Assembly: GCA_964017235.1 (NCBI GenBank)
Contig: OZ024936.1
Coordinates: 18,142,496-18,206,495 of the forward strand
DNA: 64,000 nucleotides
Direction: 5' to 3'
Origin: Sabellastarte sp. h YS-2021
Taxonomy: Eukaryota > Annelida > Polychaeta > Sabellida > Sabellidae
The stretch's first letter is position 1. Every line of letters starts with the position of its first letter. The notes beneath the pieces were generated by a model. The model did no database searches and was not told the origin of the DNA. It saw only the letters and a program-made list of their open reading frames with translations. Position numbers and translations under genes: made by a program. Below, piece after piece: positions 23,301 to 34,859 of the stretch.

Positions 23301-23557
23301 CTAAAGTTACATCCAATGTTGTACATCCAATGTACAACACTTTCTCCAGCTTGTCTATGTCTACAACGCTTGTTTATGTTAATTAAAGAAGACCTTTGTA
23401 GGATTTTTCCTGTCATGATATCACTAAGGGGGTTGGTTTATGTAACAGTACGGTACAGCTTTGTGCATTCTTAGCTTTACAGCATGCTTATTAAAACCAC
23501 AAGGCATTTTAAACTCTCAGGGACGCTTCGCTTTTGTTAGCAAAAGCATTCATCTAG
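20374..23557. mobile_element. Pearl/HINE-like (Helentron-associated) non-autonomous element
   Basis: A 3.2-kb insertion in segment B. Left end AAGCGTCCCTGAGAG (20374-20388). An exact inverted copy lies at 23514-23528, subterminal rather than terminal. It is followed by a perfect hairpin GCTTTTGTTAGCAAAAGC (23530-23547) and ATTCATCTAG. Between the ends: about 300 bp of left arm with a (GCC) microsatellite at about 20412, about 16 satellite units, and about 300 bp of right arm. Asymmetric inverted repeats, a 3' hairpin and a tandem core are the published layout of bivalve pearl elements and Helentron-derived HINEs. No Rep/helicase gene is present. Segments A and C lack the insertion. The exact borders are uncertain by a few bases. 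Confidence 0.8.
20845..23215. repeat. Tandem array of about 158-bp satellite units
   Basis: The landmark GAGAGTCTAAATAG recurs at 20845, 21007, 21165, 21323, 21481, 21639, 21798, 21957, 22116, 22275, 22434, 22592, 22749, 22910, 23069 and about 23207, a period of 157-162 bp. Two unit types alternate in blocks: one with GCTGATTTTGAG/TTTATTG, the other with GCTGCTTTGGAG/TTTATCG. Central units are nearly identical; units at both ends are degenerate, as expected if unequal exchange homogenises the middle. A degenerate unit may precede 20845. Confidence 0.95.
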
Positions 23558-23803
23558 TTTATTTAAGTTTTAACTTATAATACAGTGTAAAAAGTACTAT
23601 TGCTATATTTTAGTGATGTTTGAAAGAGAAATTCACACAGCATAAATTCCATGTTGAATATGTTTTGATTAACTTAGTTTCTCTCTGTATATAATTGCAC
23701 GTATTACAAATAATTAATCATAATATTTACCATATCGACTTTAATATGAGCTTTGATACTTTATGAAGTCAAAAAAATCACTTGTTTCAGTTCAACTTAT
23801 GAT

Positions 23804-23848
23804 TACTGGCTGTTGAACGGGACATGAAAACCCAATTTTGAGCTTGCA
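23804..23848 (+). repeat. Orphan SINE 3' tail
   Basis: ACTGGCTGTTGAACGGGACA followed by TGAAAACCCAATTTTGAGC, the same 3' module as at 30021-30062. No tRNA-like head is visible. Confidence 0.6.
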
Positions 23849-24009
23849 CGTATTGTTTATGATGGAGAAAAGCAGGACTATAAATCAGTGAATAAATAGT
23901 ATATATGTCTGCTCACACAACTTTAGCCATCTAGGCATCTCCATAATTATCAGATATCTTTCATGAACAAATACATTTTAACTATGTAACAACCCATAAA
24001 TATTTCAGT

Positions 24010-27000
24010 GGTTATCCTTCTTACAGAAGTTGGCCCTTGTTTCAGTAAATTTTCTCTCTCATTTGTTTATACTGACATACTGTAGGTACAAAAGGAGCTC
24101 ACACAAATACAGCTAACAAAGTTTATATTGTACTACAATCTGTTCATTGTGCACAGTTTCTGTCACAAAATGTGTCATGATATTCATTAACATTACCTAA
24201 GAGTTTGCAACATCATATTGTATAAAATCCTGACTGTTTTAGGAAACCTGTAAAATCTCCTTTGGATTTACTTCAATTTTTACCTTTTTATCACTGTAAA
24301 AAAACTTTAAGATGTTATGGAGCCATATTTAAAAAAACATATGGATTGTTTTATGTTTTTTTTTATATTTTATGAAATTTTTGGTAAAATAGAATATTTT
24401 ATAATGCCCTTCTACTAAAGATAGATACAGTTACATACGTTAAAAGTGGTTAGCATTGTTAATTCCACCCAAGATGTATTAAATTCAGGACTGTTTGCCA
24501 GTGGGATTATGCAAATATTACTGATTGCACCTTCATGAAAAAATGAGAACATGGATCTTGGTCCAGTTTACATTCCATAAAATTTTGACAGAGATCTAGT
24601 TCACCCTGTTTATACAAAAAAAATGCAAAGATCAGGATTTTCATACTTATTTATTATTACTTGTCTTAGTGGGGGTCTGTACTCTCTGATTGTTGTTCTT
24701 TAATATCTGTGCCCTCTTACAGTTGACATACTAACTGTGAATCAGCCATAAGCCAATGTGTTATTTCAATTCATTGCAGCTTTTATTTCTATATCCACTC
24801 TGTGTAGGTAATATCTTATCATGCTCCGTAATTTTCCATAAACAAAAATCCATAAGCATAAGGTTCAGGAGGGATTGAAAATATGAAATTATGTTGAAAC
24901 AGCCACATGTGTATAATGTTATTCATGGAATGTGGCAGACGTACTAAAGTCAAGTGGAATTCCAGTTATATATACCAACCTGTGTGGTCCATAGTGGAGG
25001 TTCTAAATATTGGAAATACCTGTGTATTTACATTGTCATTTAGGTCACTAGCTAATAAAGGCTGATCTTGTATTTCTAGACAAAATGTTTGAGCTTTTGT
25101 CAATTGGATTCATTTTGTTTAAACCCTAACCTGTTCCAATCACTTAATATTTCACAGTTTTTGGATATAATGTAACTATCTTTATATGTTGCAACTTAAT
25201 GTCCCCTTTTGAGTGGAGTTTCAGCACTAGAAAATTAAGCAACTTACAGTTTTCCTTTGAGTTGAGATGAAGCATTATAAAAGTTAATTCATCCAAATGA
25301 CGCAAAATCCGCTTAATCCCAACATAGTTTATGCGAAATTTTTCTATGACCATAGGTGTGTTTTAGGTTCAATTATGTTCCTCTATACAACTATTCCAAA
25401 ATTTCATGAAATATTTTTGACAAAAAAATTGTGTCTTATTATTCACTGATAACTTTTAAAGATAAAAAACAGCAATATTAAATTAATAATTGTAATAGTT
25501 GTTAGGAAAACAATATACCCACAGAAATTATGCATGAACTGTGACTTTGTTATAACAGATAGAGAAATTATGAAAGTATATTATTTCAGTCTGTTACTTG
25601 TTTTGGTTCTAAATCTAATCTGATTACACAAAATAATCTATGAAATTATGGTTCAGGACTGATAAAAATTATGAGGATCAGCGATAATGTTTTAATATTA
25701 TACTCTTAAGTATATTAATTTTTGTTCTTGTGTTTGAAACTTGATGACAATAATTTATGTTACATATTTTAAGTACCCACCAAATACTTACAATGTTATT
25801 TACCGATTGTAGCAGGAGTTCTTTTTAACTTATTCACATTGGTTTCATTTTTTATCATTTCCCAAACCAATAAACTCAGCTGGGGAATTAGTGATGTGGT
25901 TCTAGTTATGAGTAGATAATATTAATATGCACTCAACTTCAAATAACTATGAATGTCTTGAACTGTATTATGTGATGCAAGATTGACGGATGCATTTAAG
26001 TAGTATAATTAATTACACATGTATTAGGTACCTCTTATATTTTTTGCAGGTGTTTTCATAGTGATAAATGGTTGATAGTTTGAAATTTATTGAAACATTG
26101 AAATGTGAAGGAATTAAAAAGTGCAACATGACTATTATGGCAGGAGTAACAAAACTAATGAAATTAACAAATAAATGTGGGTAAAATTTGATAAAAGCAT
26201 TTTTATTTACCATCTTGCAAGCCTATTGGGGCAGTTATTGGCATTGATTAAACCCGACCAATAGTGAACACATCTACACAGTATTCCAATATATGCCAAA
26301 TGAATCCACGCATGTTTATATATCTAATATCTCAAGATAATCCAAAATGAATGTGAAGTTTTATTTTATTTGTATTACCAAATGAAATTATCTGTTCCCA
26401 ACCTGGACAAAACAATGGGATTCATTTCAATGTCATTGTTTCACCATCTGTATGAACTACTGATATGCATAAGGAAATACTTGAAACACCAGCCTAACCT
26501 AGAAACCTAACCTACAGTCGATGGCAGCCAACCCGAGCAGTTTGCAGGTAAAAATCCCTCAATGGCATATTCATCACACACACGTGGAGGTCAGTAATTC
26601 ATATTTGGATGACTGCTTTGTAATGCAAAAATCTATCAAACGTACGTGTGCCTTTTACATTACCTGGCTGCTGATAGGATGTAAAACCCCAACTGTTTTT
26701 GTCCAATTGCTTTGTTGACATTAACATAATTTATGTTTCTGATGATTACAGAAATATTTTTTTTAAATAATGGAAAAATATTTTTACATATTTCTGTCAT
26801 GAATTTGTTTATACTGGAAATTACATGCACTTATGCAATATTACGATGTTCACAGTGTTTTAAACAACAAAACAAAATACCATATTTCTATTGCATGAAT
26901 GCTCTGAGGTGCTAAAGCTTATTTATCTCAAGTCCATTATGTCACTTACTAGGCCGTTAAATAAGGGACCTAAAAATTAATTTCAAACTAGTGTATCCAC

Positions 27001-27820
27001 CTACATTTGAACACAAATAAAATGCAAATATCAATATGTGATGGAATGTTTTGTGCTAGTTATGTGCTAGTTGTGCTTCCATTTACTTTGTACAGCATAA
27101 AAACATATATGCTGACATTAAGTCAGAACTTTATTCATATATCGTTTTAAATACTGTATAACAGCAGGAAATCTGAGATGTAGTTAATAGCAATTTTCAT
27201 TATCACAAATATTAGACCTTGACAATTAAGATTCCATTTTCCTGTATCCTTTTCAGTTCAAATACTTGCAAATAATTAATGCCGAATATTGATATACACA
27301 GTACATCTATGGAAATAACTTGTACACTCATTATAATTTTCAGTGAAATTCTCTCAATATGGAAAAAAAACATGCCATATACCTCAGACTAAAATAAACT
27401 AATTGATGAAAAATGTAACTGGCTACCAAAAACAAACAACAAAAAAAACACCCATTGCAAGGGAAAATTCATTTTTCACTAAATTGTTGTTTTGTTACTT
27501 TAACTAGTAATTTATTATATTAAAATGGCATTATATCACTTGTAGACAAAGAAATAAATGTAAATGAGATTTACATTAATGAGATTCATTTGCTACCGTG
27601 TTCAACTGTATTGAATGTTTGCAGAGAAGGGTAAGTGAAACTCTGAAGCGAAAAGTATTATTTCATATTTTGAAATCACCAGGAGTGTGAACAGTTTACC
27701 AGTGTTAGATATTCAGAACATGTGAATGTTCAGGGCCTATTCTCACTGTTCCATGTGGTCATGTCAACATGTATTTGAATTTTGCTTCTCTGCCTTGTAA
27801 TTATGATGCTAAAAATAAAG
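24010..27820. other. Gene-free stretch with one possible tiny 5' exon
   Basis: Nearly 4 kb of AT-rich DNA without recognisable repeats or long frames. The only hint of a gene is at 26518-26547: AG, then TCG-ATG encoding MAANPSSLQ, ending CAG before GTAAAA, in a locally GC-richer patch. This could be a short first coding exon on plus, but nothing confirms it. Confidence 0.3.
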
Positions 27821-27825
27821 CTCTT

Positions 27826-28270
27826 TCTGACATCCCCTTCACCCTCCTGCTTGTACATTTAGTACATCTCATGGTAATACATAACAACTATTTTAAACAT
27901 TTCAAGAAATCTGGTACATGTTGAAATGGCTGGCACTATTTCTTGGAGTGTAGCCTATACAGAGGTGACACAGTACATAATCAGATACTAAATTTACTAG
28001 CCACTAGGCAACAAAGGGTCTTTCTATTGAGTATGCCAGTTACGAGCAAGATAACATTAAATAAGAAATATTAGTCAAACTTGTTACCAGTGAAAGAAAA
28101 ACTTTGCTAGTCCATTGAATTTATTTGAGTTTATTGAAAAGTCAATGTGTTTGGCTATTGAGTTACGGTGTCAGAAAAAGCATTTCAAATATTCATGTGT
28201 AAAGAAAATACACTGTTTCTTATTATTGTTTTTGTCATGACATAAACCACAAATGGGTGGCTTTTTAATG
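27826..28270. repeat. Segmental duplication, copy C (left part)
   Basis: CCCCTTCACCCTCCTGCTTG and the ATTTTAAACATTT block that follows match copy A at 10435-10500. The segment is then interrupted by a LINE fragment (28316-29125). Confidence 0.55.
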
Positions 28271-28315
28271 ACCAAATAGCATGTATTATGGCCTAAAGTC
28301 ATAATAAAATTTTAT

Positions 28316-29125
28316 TCTAATTCTAATTTGACTTTTATAGCGCTTAATCTCCACTGAGTTGTGGATTCTAAGGTGCAACAAGACAATAGCAATATGCAAA
28401 ATTCAAAATCCAGGGACAGAAAAAGGTCGGCACCACAGAGAAGCCAAAAGAGAAAATGAGCTAAGGAAGATAAGCCTTTGTGTAGAGATAGGTTTTGAGC
28501 TTCTTTCTAAATGAGGCAATAGTGGGTGATGCACGAATATCTTCAGGGAGTGAATTCCAGACAGTAGGAGCATCAAAAGCAAAACTGAAACCAAACTGCT
28601 TAGTGGACTTGTGAATTTTAGGTTGAAACTTTGGAACATTAATGAAATTTGCAACACTCTGACTGTGTCTAGTATTGTAAGTATTGTGGTATGTGGAAAG
28701 ATATGGCGCAAAGTATTTAGGGAAGCCAGTATGAATAAACTTATACACCAGGGTAGCCAGTTTGAACTCTGAGCGAAACTGAACAGGGAGCCAGTGGAGT
28801 TTCCTAAGGACGGGAGTTATCCAAGTAAACTTACTCAAATTTGTAACAATTCTAGCTGCACTATTTTGGATAGACTGTAATCTGTGAAGATTGAATTTGG
28901 AGAGACTCCTGAAAAGTGAGTTACAGTAGTCCAACCCCACCAAGTCAGTCAGGAACCTGAACTGCCGAATATTTCTAAAATCCCTCAGTTGAATAAAGCA
29001 ACTTTTGCAAACATTCTGGACGTGTTTAGAGAAAGAAAAATCAGAGTCAAACCACATACCCAGGTTCCTGACTGACTTGGTGGGGTGAAGGGGGTTACCC
29101 AAGATGTCAAGATGTCCTATTTTTA
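28316..29125 (-). pseudogene. 5'-truncated non-LTR retrotransposon (CR1/L2-like), 3' end of reverse transcriptase ORF
   Basis: A minus-strand frame of 224 codons (29132 to 28461) matches the C-terminal region after the RT catalytic core in CR1/L2-like elements: RNLGMWFDS, HVQNVCKSCF, LDYCNSL, LQSIQNSAARIV, LRKLHWLPV, FKLATLVYKF, WNSLPEDIR and SFRKKLKTYL. It stops at 28461 and is followed by a 3' UTR with AGCGCTATAAAAGTCAA and a short repeat tail. The YxDD catalytic core is absent through 5' truncation. One part of the frame (RFLTDLVG just before LDYCN) is foreign: it is an inverted copy of 26 bp from elsewhere in the same ORF. The same 3' tail recurs at 36525, 45512 and 63291. Confidence 0.88.
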
Positions 29126-29159
29126 ACTGTCGCAAGTGTTACAAGAGTATTATATTATA

Positions 29160-30360
29160 ATGCCATAGACACACACCTAACTATATAAAACCTTTCCACT
29201 TATCCAGATTTGGAATTATTTTCCAAATGCTTTTAATAAACAAGTGTCTAATGTATTTGGTACATATATATGTCACCTGATAGTATTATTGAAAAAAAAT
29301 AACTAAAGCCATTCACCCCACTTATATCTTGTATAAACTCTTCAACAAGACTTGGGAGTTTATAATATCAATAGATTCTGTAAGTGACTATCTAAATATT
29401 GTATAAGAAATGAAAAAGTGAACAGTTTATATTTCTTTGCATTGTATTTCAGGGGTGAAGATAATTATTTGCATATTCTGACAACCAAACAAAGACTCAT
29501 TTCAGTTGACTGATATTTTATGCTAAATGATTATTTTTTACACAGAAATGGACAAATCAAGCTTATATTAAATCTCTAGAGGATTTTCCTGGATCACTCT
29601 GGATTTTAGTGAGATACATCCCATACCTTACATACCACAGGAGACTTCCTGTGAGTTATGTTTATGTAGTATAAATGACCCTATAATTTAAATTTTAACT
29701 CATCACACAATCTAAAGGCATTGCTGCTATATAAAATGAAGATTTGAAGGGTGTCCATGAATTAACATGGATTACTTCTTTTAATTCAAATATTACAAAT
29801 GGATAGTTTGAGTAATGTAGCTTTTCTTTGCAAATATTACAAAAGATGATTACATTAACCAAATTTCCTTATATAACTTTTTACCCTATAACATCAAGAA
29901 GTTCTTTGTCCCATTTTCAACAAACATCTTAAACAGACTCAAATTGTGGGAAGGCAGTGCCACAAGTGGATCAATTGTATATTTCTCTATGTATTTCAAA
30001 CTTAAAATCTCCATGACAAAGGTCAAAGTTGGGGTTTTACGTCCCGTTCAACAGCCAGTAAAATGTCCATGAGTATAAAAGTTTGTTTCATATAAAATTG
30101 TAAGAATTTAACTTAGAAAGAACCCACCAAATCACAGTAAAGTCACAATATTGTGAAAAATTGATGACGTAAAAATAGTTTAATTTTGTTCACCCATTAA
30201 TGTAAATATAAAAATAATTGTTAATTAATAGTGGCAGTGGCTATTTGTATTATCTATTAACACATAAACTATGGATTGGTTATAACAGATACACAGGACA
30301 ATATGTTACCTGATCTTATTTTTATGCTAGTTATTCAAACCATGAAACATAATACAATGA
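29160..30360. repeat. Segmental duplication, copy C (right part)
   Basis: Matches copies A and B through TCAGTTGACTGAT, AAATGGACARATC, CATACCTTACATACCA, ACTTCCTGTGAG, TATAATTTAAATTTTAACT and ACACAGGACAATATGTTA. It shows the uninterrupted form of the site that carries the satellite element in copy B. Confidence 0.6.
30021..30062 (-). repeat. Orphan SINE 3' tail
   Basis: On minus: CTGGCTGTTGAACGGGACGT, AAAACCCC and AACTTTGACCTTTG. This is the best-preserved copy of the tail module in the window. It lies inside segment C. Confidence 0.7.
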
Positions 30361-30364
30361 AGCC

Positions 30365-31256
30365 TTTTTCACATTTGACACATTATAACTTGCGTATGTA
30401 AAATTCCACAGGTAACCTGTCTGATAAAATTATATAATGCCACTGTGCTGTCTAGTCTTTACTAGACTCATATGACTCATGAGAAATAATTATAACATGA
30501 CACAGGCCATTTTATGCAGGACACATTAATTGGTTCACATATGACACAGAGCCATGGCTCTTTGAAAACAGACAACTGTGCTTTGCAAGTTAACTCACCC
30601 AAGCGTTTATTATGTTAAATAAGTGTGAATAACAGCAAGGTTTACCAAAAACTATGCAACATAGAAAAGTATTCATATCTGTGTCATATCTCATTCACAT
30701 TATATTTTATATGTTTAGCTATCTATTTATACAAAATAGCACAAAATAGCAAAATGCTGCATAATACCGGTATCATCAAATTTTAGGAAATTATTGTCAT
30801 TTTAAAGTTATATTGCAAATTAACATTTCTTATTAATATGTTTAGAAATGTCCATAACTAAAATGTCAATTTTGTGTCCAACTCATCACGGAAGAAATAG
30901 CCTAGTTGCAGTAACATCTAAACTCATTCAGAAAAGCTACGTCAGACATTCTAAGGAATTCCTGTGACAGATTCAATTATTCCTTTGGGCTAGATATCAC
31001 CAAGCACACAATAAAAGTTGTATAATGGCCAGAAGCTGAGGAGATGGAGAAAACAGAAAACCCCAGTTGGTCATGCTGAAGACTATCAGTATACATCTGC
31101 CCTTGAACGATTTCCAAACTTTAGGTCTGAATCAGGATTTGAATTCAGAACCTAATTGTGGGGACAGGAGTATGTTAACTATTGTGTCAATCAATCATTG
31201 ACATGAACGTGCATTTGAATAATGTTAAAAAGGTTTGCTCTAAGCTGTGGACATTT
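30365..31256. other. Gene-free stretch
   Basis: AT-rich DNA without recognised features. Confidence 0.45.
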
Positions 31257-31264
31257 GTATAAAA

Positions 31265-32082
31265 TAGTGATCTCAACGGGTATCCGGATATCCGGGTACC
31301 CGAACCCTGAATATTTACCCGAATCCGAAATCAAATACCCGAGTACCCGAAACTACTGTCAATATCGCCCACTTTGGCTGGCGAGTACTACAGACATATC
31401 TCGACTTTATAAATTCATCTGAAAAGTAAAAATGAAACTATTTAATTAAATTACACAAGAGTAATGTTTTCTCACCCTTATACACCAGTTATAGTATTTT
31501 ATTTGTCTTTTATTTTGGTTGTTTATGCATTGTCAAATGCCGATACCCTTTGAAAATCGTCAGTATATTAAGACAGTTATGTAATTCCGAGTACATGAAA
31601 TATTGTGTATATTGCCCGTATAGTGATATGCACACCTTAAATAAACAAAAGTACGATATTTTTAATATATTTTTAGTTCATAATTTAGCATAATTTAGCA
31701 TCAATAAAGTTCACATACCTGTCTGAAAAAAAATAAAGTTTCAATCCCGAAAGTACATTCGAGCAACAGTTAATGCTTTACTGACAGGTCATGTGACTCC
31801 ACTTTTATGGACACTGCAATAAACAACCGTGTTTTGAATGTACAGAAATCTTTTCTTGGTTACCATTTCTTCTGTGTCATACTGTTTTGAATTAAAAAAA
31901 GGTGGCCGACGAGATATAAAGCAAATGGTTGGATCCCATTATTTCTGTAAGTTTTAAGTTTGTAAATGTTGAGATTTTTGTAGGATCACCTATTATCGCC
32001 CATCGGCGCGAGTACCCGGGTACCCGCCCGCTGAAATCCATACCTACCCGGTCCCACTAAAAAGGGTATTTTGAGAACACTA
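31265..32082. mobile_element. hAT-type non-autonomous element
   Basis: An 818-bp element with ends TAGTGATCTCAA and the complement TAGTGTTCTCAA, similar to the CAGTG...TCTCAA ends common in hAT elements, and an exact 8-bp duplication GTATAAAA (31257-31264 and 32083-32090). Eight-bp duplications are the hAT hallmark. Just inside both ends are GGGTACCCG-rich stretches (31285-31350 and 32010-32050) that are inverted relative to each other. No transposase is encoded. Confidence 0.85.
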
Positions 32083-32749
32083 GTATAAAATGCTCCATTC
32101 AGTGATTAAAATAATAAAATAATATGTTGATAAAGAGGAGTTGTCCACCAGTAGTGCGACTGAACAAAGCTATATCCTGAAGAATAACTCCAATACCATA
32201 GTTTATTAGTTGTGTGTATTTATGAACTTTGTGTGTGCAAATAGATATCTGCAATCTACTGGAATATTAAGTGTGTAATATTACTTATTTCAAAAATTTT
32301 AAGAAAAATGCCTCGCAAGTCTGTCAATTTAACTCAAAGAGTTAAAAGCGATTTTAACCCAAATAAATAAAAATAAATTAAATCAGTCAAACACGTGGCA
32401 GAGTTATGATTTTCTAAAGTTTATTTCTTTCATAAATGGGAAGTCTTGACATTATTTAGAATAATAAATCAGTAACCCTGGCATGCATGCATGCAGCATG
32501 TAACAATATATTGTATGTATGATTATTTCATTGATATTTTTGTTATAAACCAACTTTTCAAGCTGCTTCATCAATTGCTAGTGTATATGTCTAGAATCTA
32601 TATGTTATAAATGTTATAACTATCAAAGGTACAAAGTTATGATTTCCTGTTAGCAAAAACCAAAATGACAGAAGTGTAGCTGAGTCACAGCTGAAGGTCA
32701 CTTTTTATGTCAGCTGATTTGTCAGTCAGCTGACATTATGTCGTCACTC

Positions 32750-33090
32750 TGTGGCATGGGCGTCCACGTCCGTGTGAAAAACTTCTCCAAAACTACAAGG
32801 CCTAGAGACATGCTGTTTTTTTAAGATATCTTATCTATCGAGGATGAAAAATTCTTCAAGGCATGCAAATCTGTCTGTTCGTCTGTTTGCTAGAGACATT
32901 ACAAGGGAGGTACCCCCACCAAAAGTGTGAACATTTCAACACTTTATCACTATTTTCTCAGTGACTATTGCAGGGATTTCTCTCATATCTTGCATATATG
33001 TACTAGGCCAGAGGTAGATTCTTGTGTGAGTATGAGACCTGGATCTGTCTTATATTTGTTTAGATAAATTTTTTAAATAATTATTAATGC
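32750..33090. repeat. Leader of tandem-repeat block
   Basis: A non-repeated stretch that leads into the 155-bp array; it looks like part of the same repetitive unit but no second copy is present here. No coding sequence is seen. Confidence 0.3.
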
Positions 33091-33094
33091 ATTA

Positions 33095-33900
33095 AAATTC
33101 ATGAAATCATGCACTAAATTACTTATAACTTGAAAAGTGTTGCATTTAGAGCATTTTGTTAAAATATGTTATTCAGCTACTTTTTTCATAGCTACAACAT
33201 GGTGAGTAACTTGGGTGTCTGTCTCAATAGCTACTTTTGGGGTTTTCAGTAACTTCCATCATGAGTAAAATCACTTGTAACTTGAAAACTGTTGCATTTA
33301 GAGAATTTCGTATAAATATGTTATTCAGCTACTTTTGGGTCGGCTATAACATAGTAAAATTTCAGACTTGTAGCTCATGGCATAGCTGAGTAATAGCTAC
33401 TGTTAGGTTATCACTGTCGAGCAAGTCACTTATAACTTGAAAACTATTGCATTTTGAGTATTTTGTTTCAATATGTTATTCACCCATTTTGGGGTCACCT
33501 ATAACATAGTGAAGTTAAAGACCTGTGGCTCATTGCATAGCTGAGTAATAGCTACTTTCAAGTTCTCACTGTTGAGTAAATCACTTGTAGCTTGAAAACT
33601 ATTGCATTTACAGTATTTTGCTTAAATATGTTGTTCACCTACTTTTGGGTCAGCTATAACATAGTAAAAATTCGGACATGTAGCTCATTGCATAGCTGAG
33701 TAATAGGTACTTTGAGGTTATCCCTGTTGAGTAAATCAGTTGTAACTGGAAAACTATTACATTTAGAGTATTTTGTTTAAATATGTTATTAACATAATTT
33801 TTGGTCAGCCATAACATAGTGAAATTGCAGACCTCTATGTCATGGCATAGCTGAGCAATAGCTACTTTCAGGTTCTCATTGTTGAGTAAATCATTGTATC
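33095..33900. repeat. Tandem array, about 155-bp unit, five copies
   Basis: CACTTRTAACTTGAAAACT recurs near 33131, 33283, 33438, 33593 and 33748, followed each time by ATTGCATTTAGAGTATTTTG, TATGTTATTCA, GGTCAGCTATAACATAGT and TAGCTGAGTAATAGCTACT. Units are perhaps 80-90 per cent identical by eye. Confidence 0.9.
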
Positions 33901-34004
33901 CACTGGATAGCCTCAGTGTGTAGAGAGATTTCACCATTACCACTCTAACGAAAAAAATATTATGGCTAACCTTCGTAGTTTGTAGGATATATTAATAACC
34001 ATAA

Positions 34005-34810
34005 AATGTTGCCTAGGAATATTTTTAGCCTTATTTTGAAAAACAAGATGGCCGCCAGGGACGTATATTCGACTTTAAACAAGGACATTTCTTGGCCCTC
34101 TAGAGCAAAGGGTATTATAGGTAGAGATCTCAAATTCAGTACAGGGTATTATAAAATCTTGACTGGGAATATTTTTGGCCTCATTTTGAAAAACAAGATG
34201 GCCACCACAGGCGTTTCTTTGTCAGTCATGAAAAGTGCTTATAACTCGCTCATTATTGGTTCTACAGGTTTGGGATGGTAAAACAGACATATAGGAAATC
34301 ATGGGCTGGGAATCTGTTGATATGGTCTGATTTGACCTTTGACCCCTCCTTCAAGGTCAAACAAGGATAGCCAAACTTAAAAGTGCTTATAGCTTGCTTA
34401 TTATTGGTCCTAGAGGTTTGGAATGGAAACCAACCTATAGAAAATCATGGGCTGGGAATCTTTTGTTGTGGTTGGATTTGACCTTGGACCCTCCTTCAAG
34501 GTCAAATGAAGATATCCAAAGTTAAAGTGCTTATAACTCGCGTATTATTGGTCTTACAGGTTTGGGATGGTAAACCAAGATATAGGAAATGATGGACTGG
34601 GATTCTTTTGGTGTGGTCAGATTTGACCTTGGACCCCTCCTTCAAGGTCAATTGAGGATAGCCAAACTTAAAATTGCTTATAACTCGCTTATTATTGGTC
34701 CTACAGGTTTGGGATGGAAAATCAATCTACAGGAAATCATGGGCTGGGAATCTTTTGGTGTGGTCGGATTTGACCTTGGACCCCTTCTTCAAGGTCGAAC
34801 AAGGATATTG
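34005..34810. repeat. Second tandem array, about 147-bp unit, four copies
   Basis: AGTGCTTATAACTCGCTTAT recurs near 34235, 34383, 34527 and 34674, followed by TATTGGTCCTACAGGTTTGG, GAAATCATGGGCTGGGAATC, GGATTTGACCTTGGACCC and CCTTCAAGGTCAA. It is preceded by two copies (34010 and 34165) of a block with TTTTGAAAAACAAGATGGCC. A 154-codon open frame across this array is a by-product of the repeat. Directly after the last unit (34806-34855) the sequence returns to the 155-bp family (ATTTGCAGTATTTCTTTAAA), so this array appears to sit inside the other. Confidence 0.88.
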
Positions 34811-34859
34811 TATTTGCAGTATTTCTTTAAATATGTTTTAACCTACTTTTTACACTTAA

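Noticed and set aside
26489-26516. CCTAACCTAGAAACCTAACC, telomere-like
   Set aside because: Only a few imperfect units; far too short for an interstitial telomeric array.
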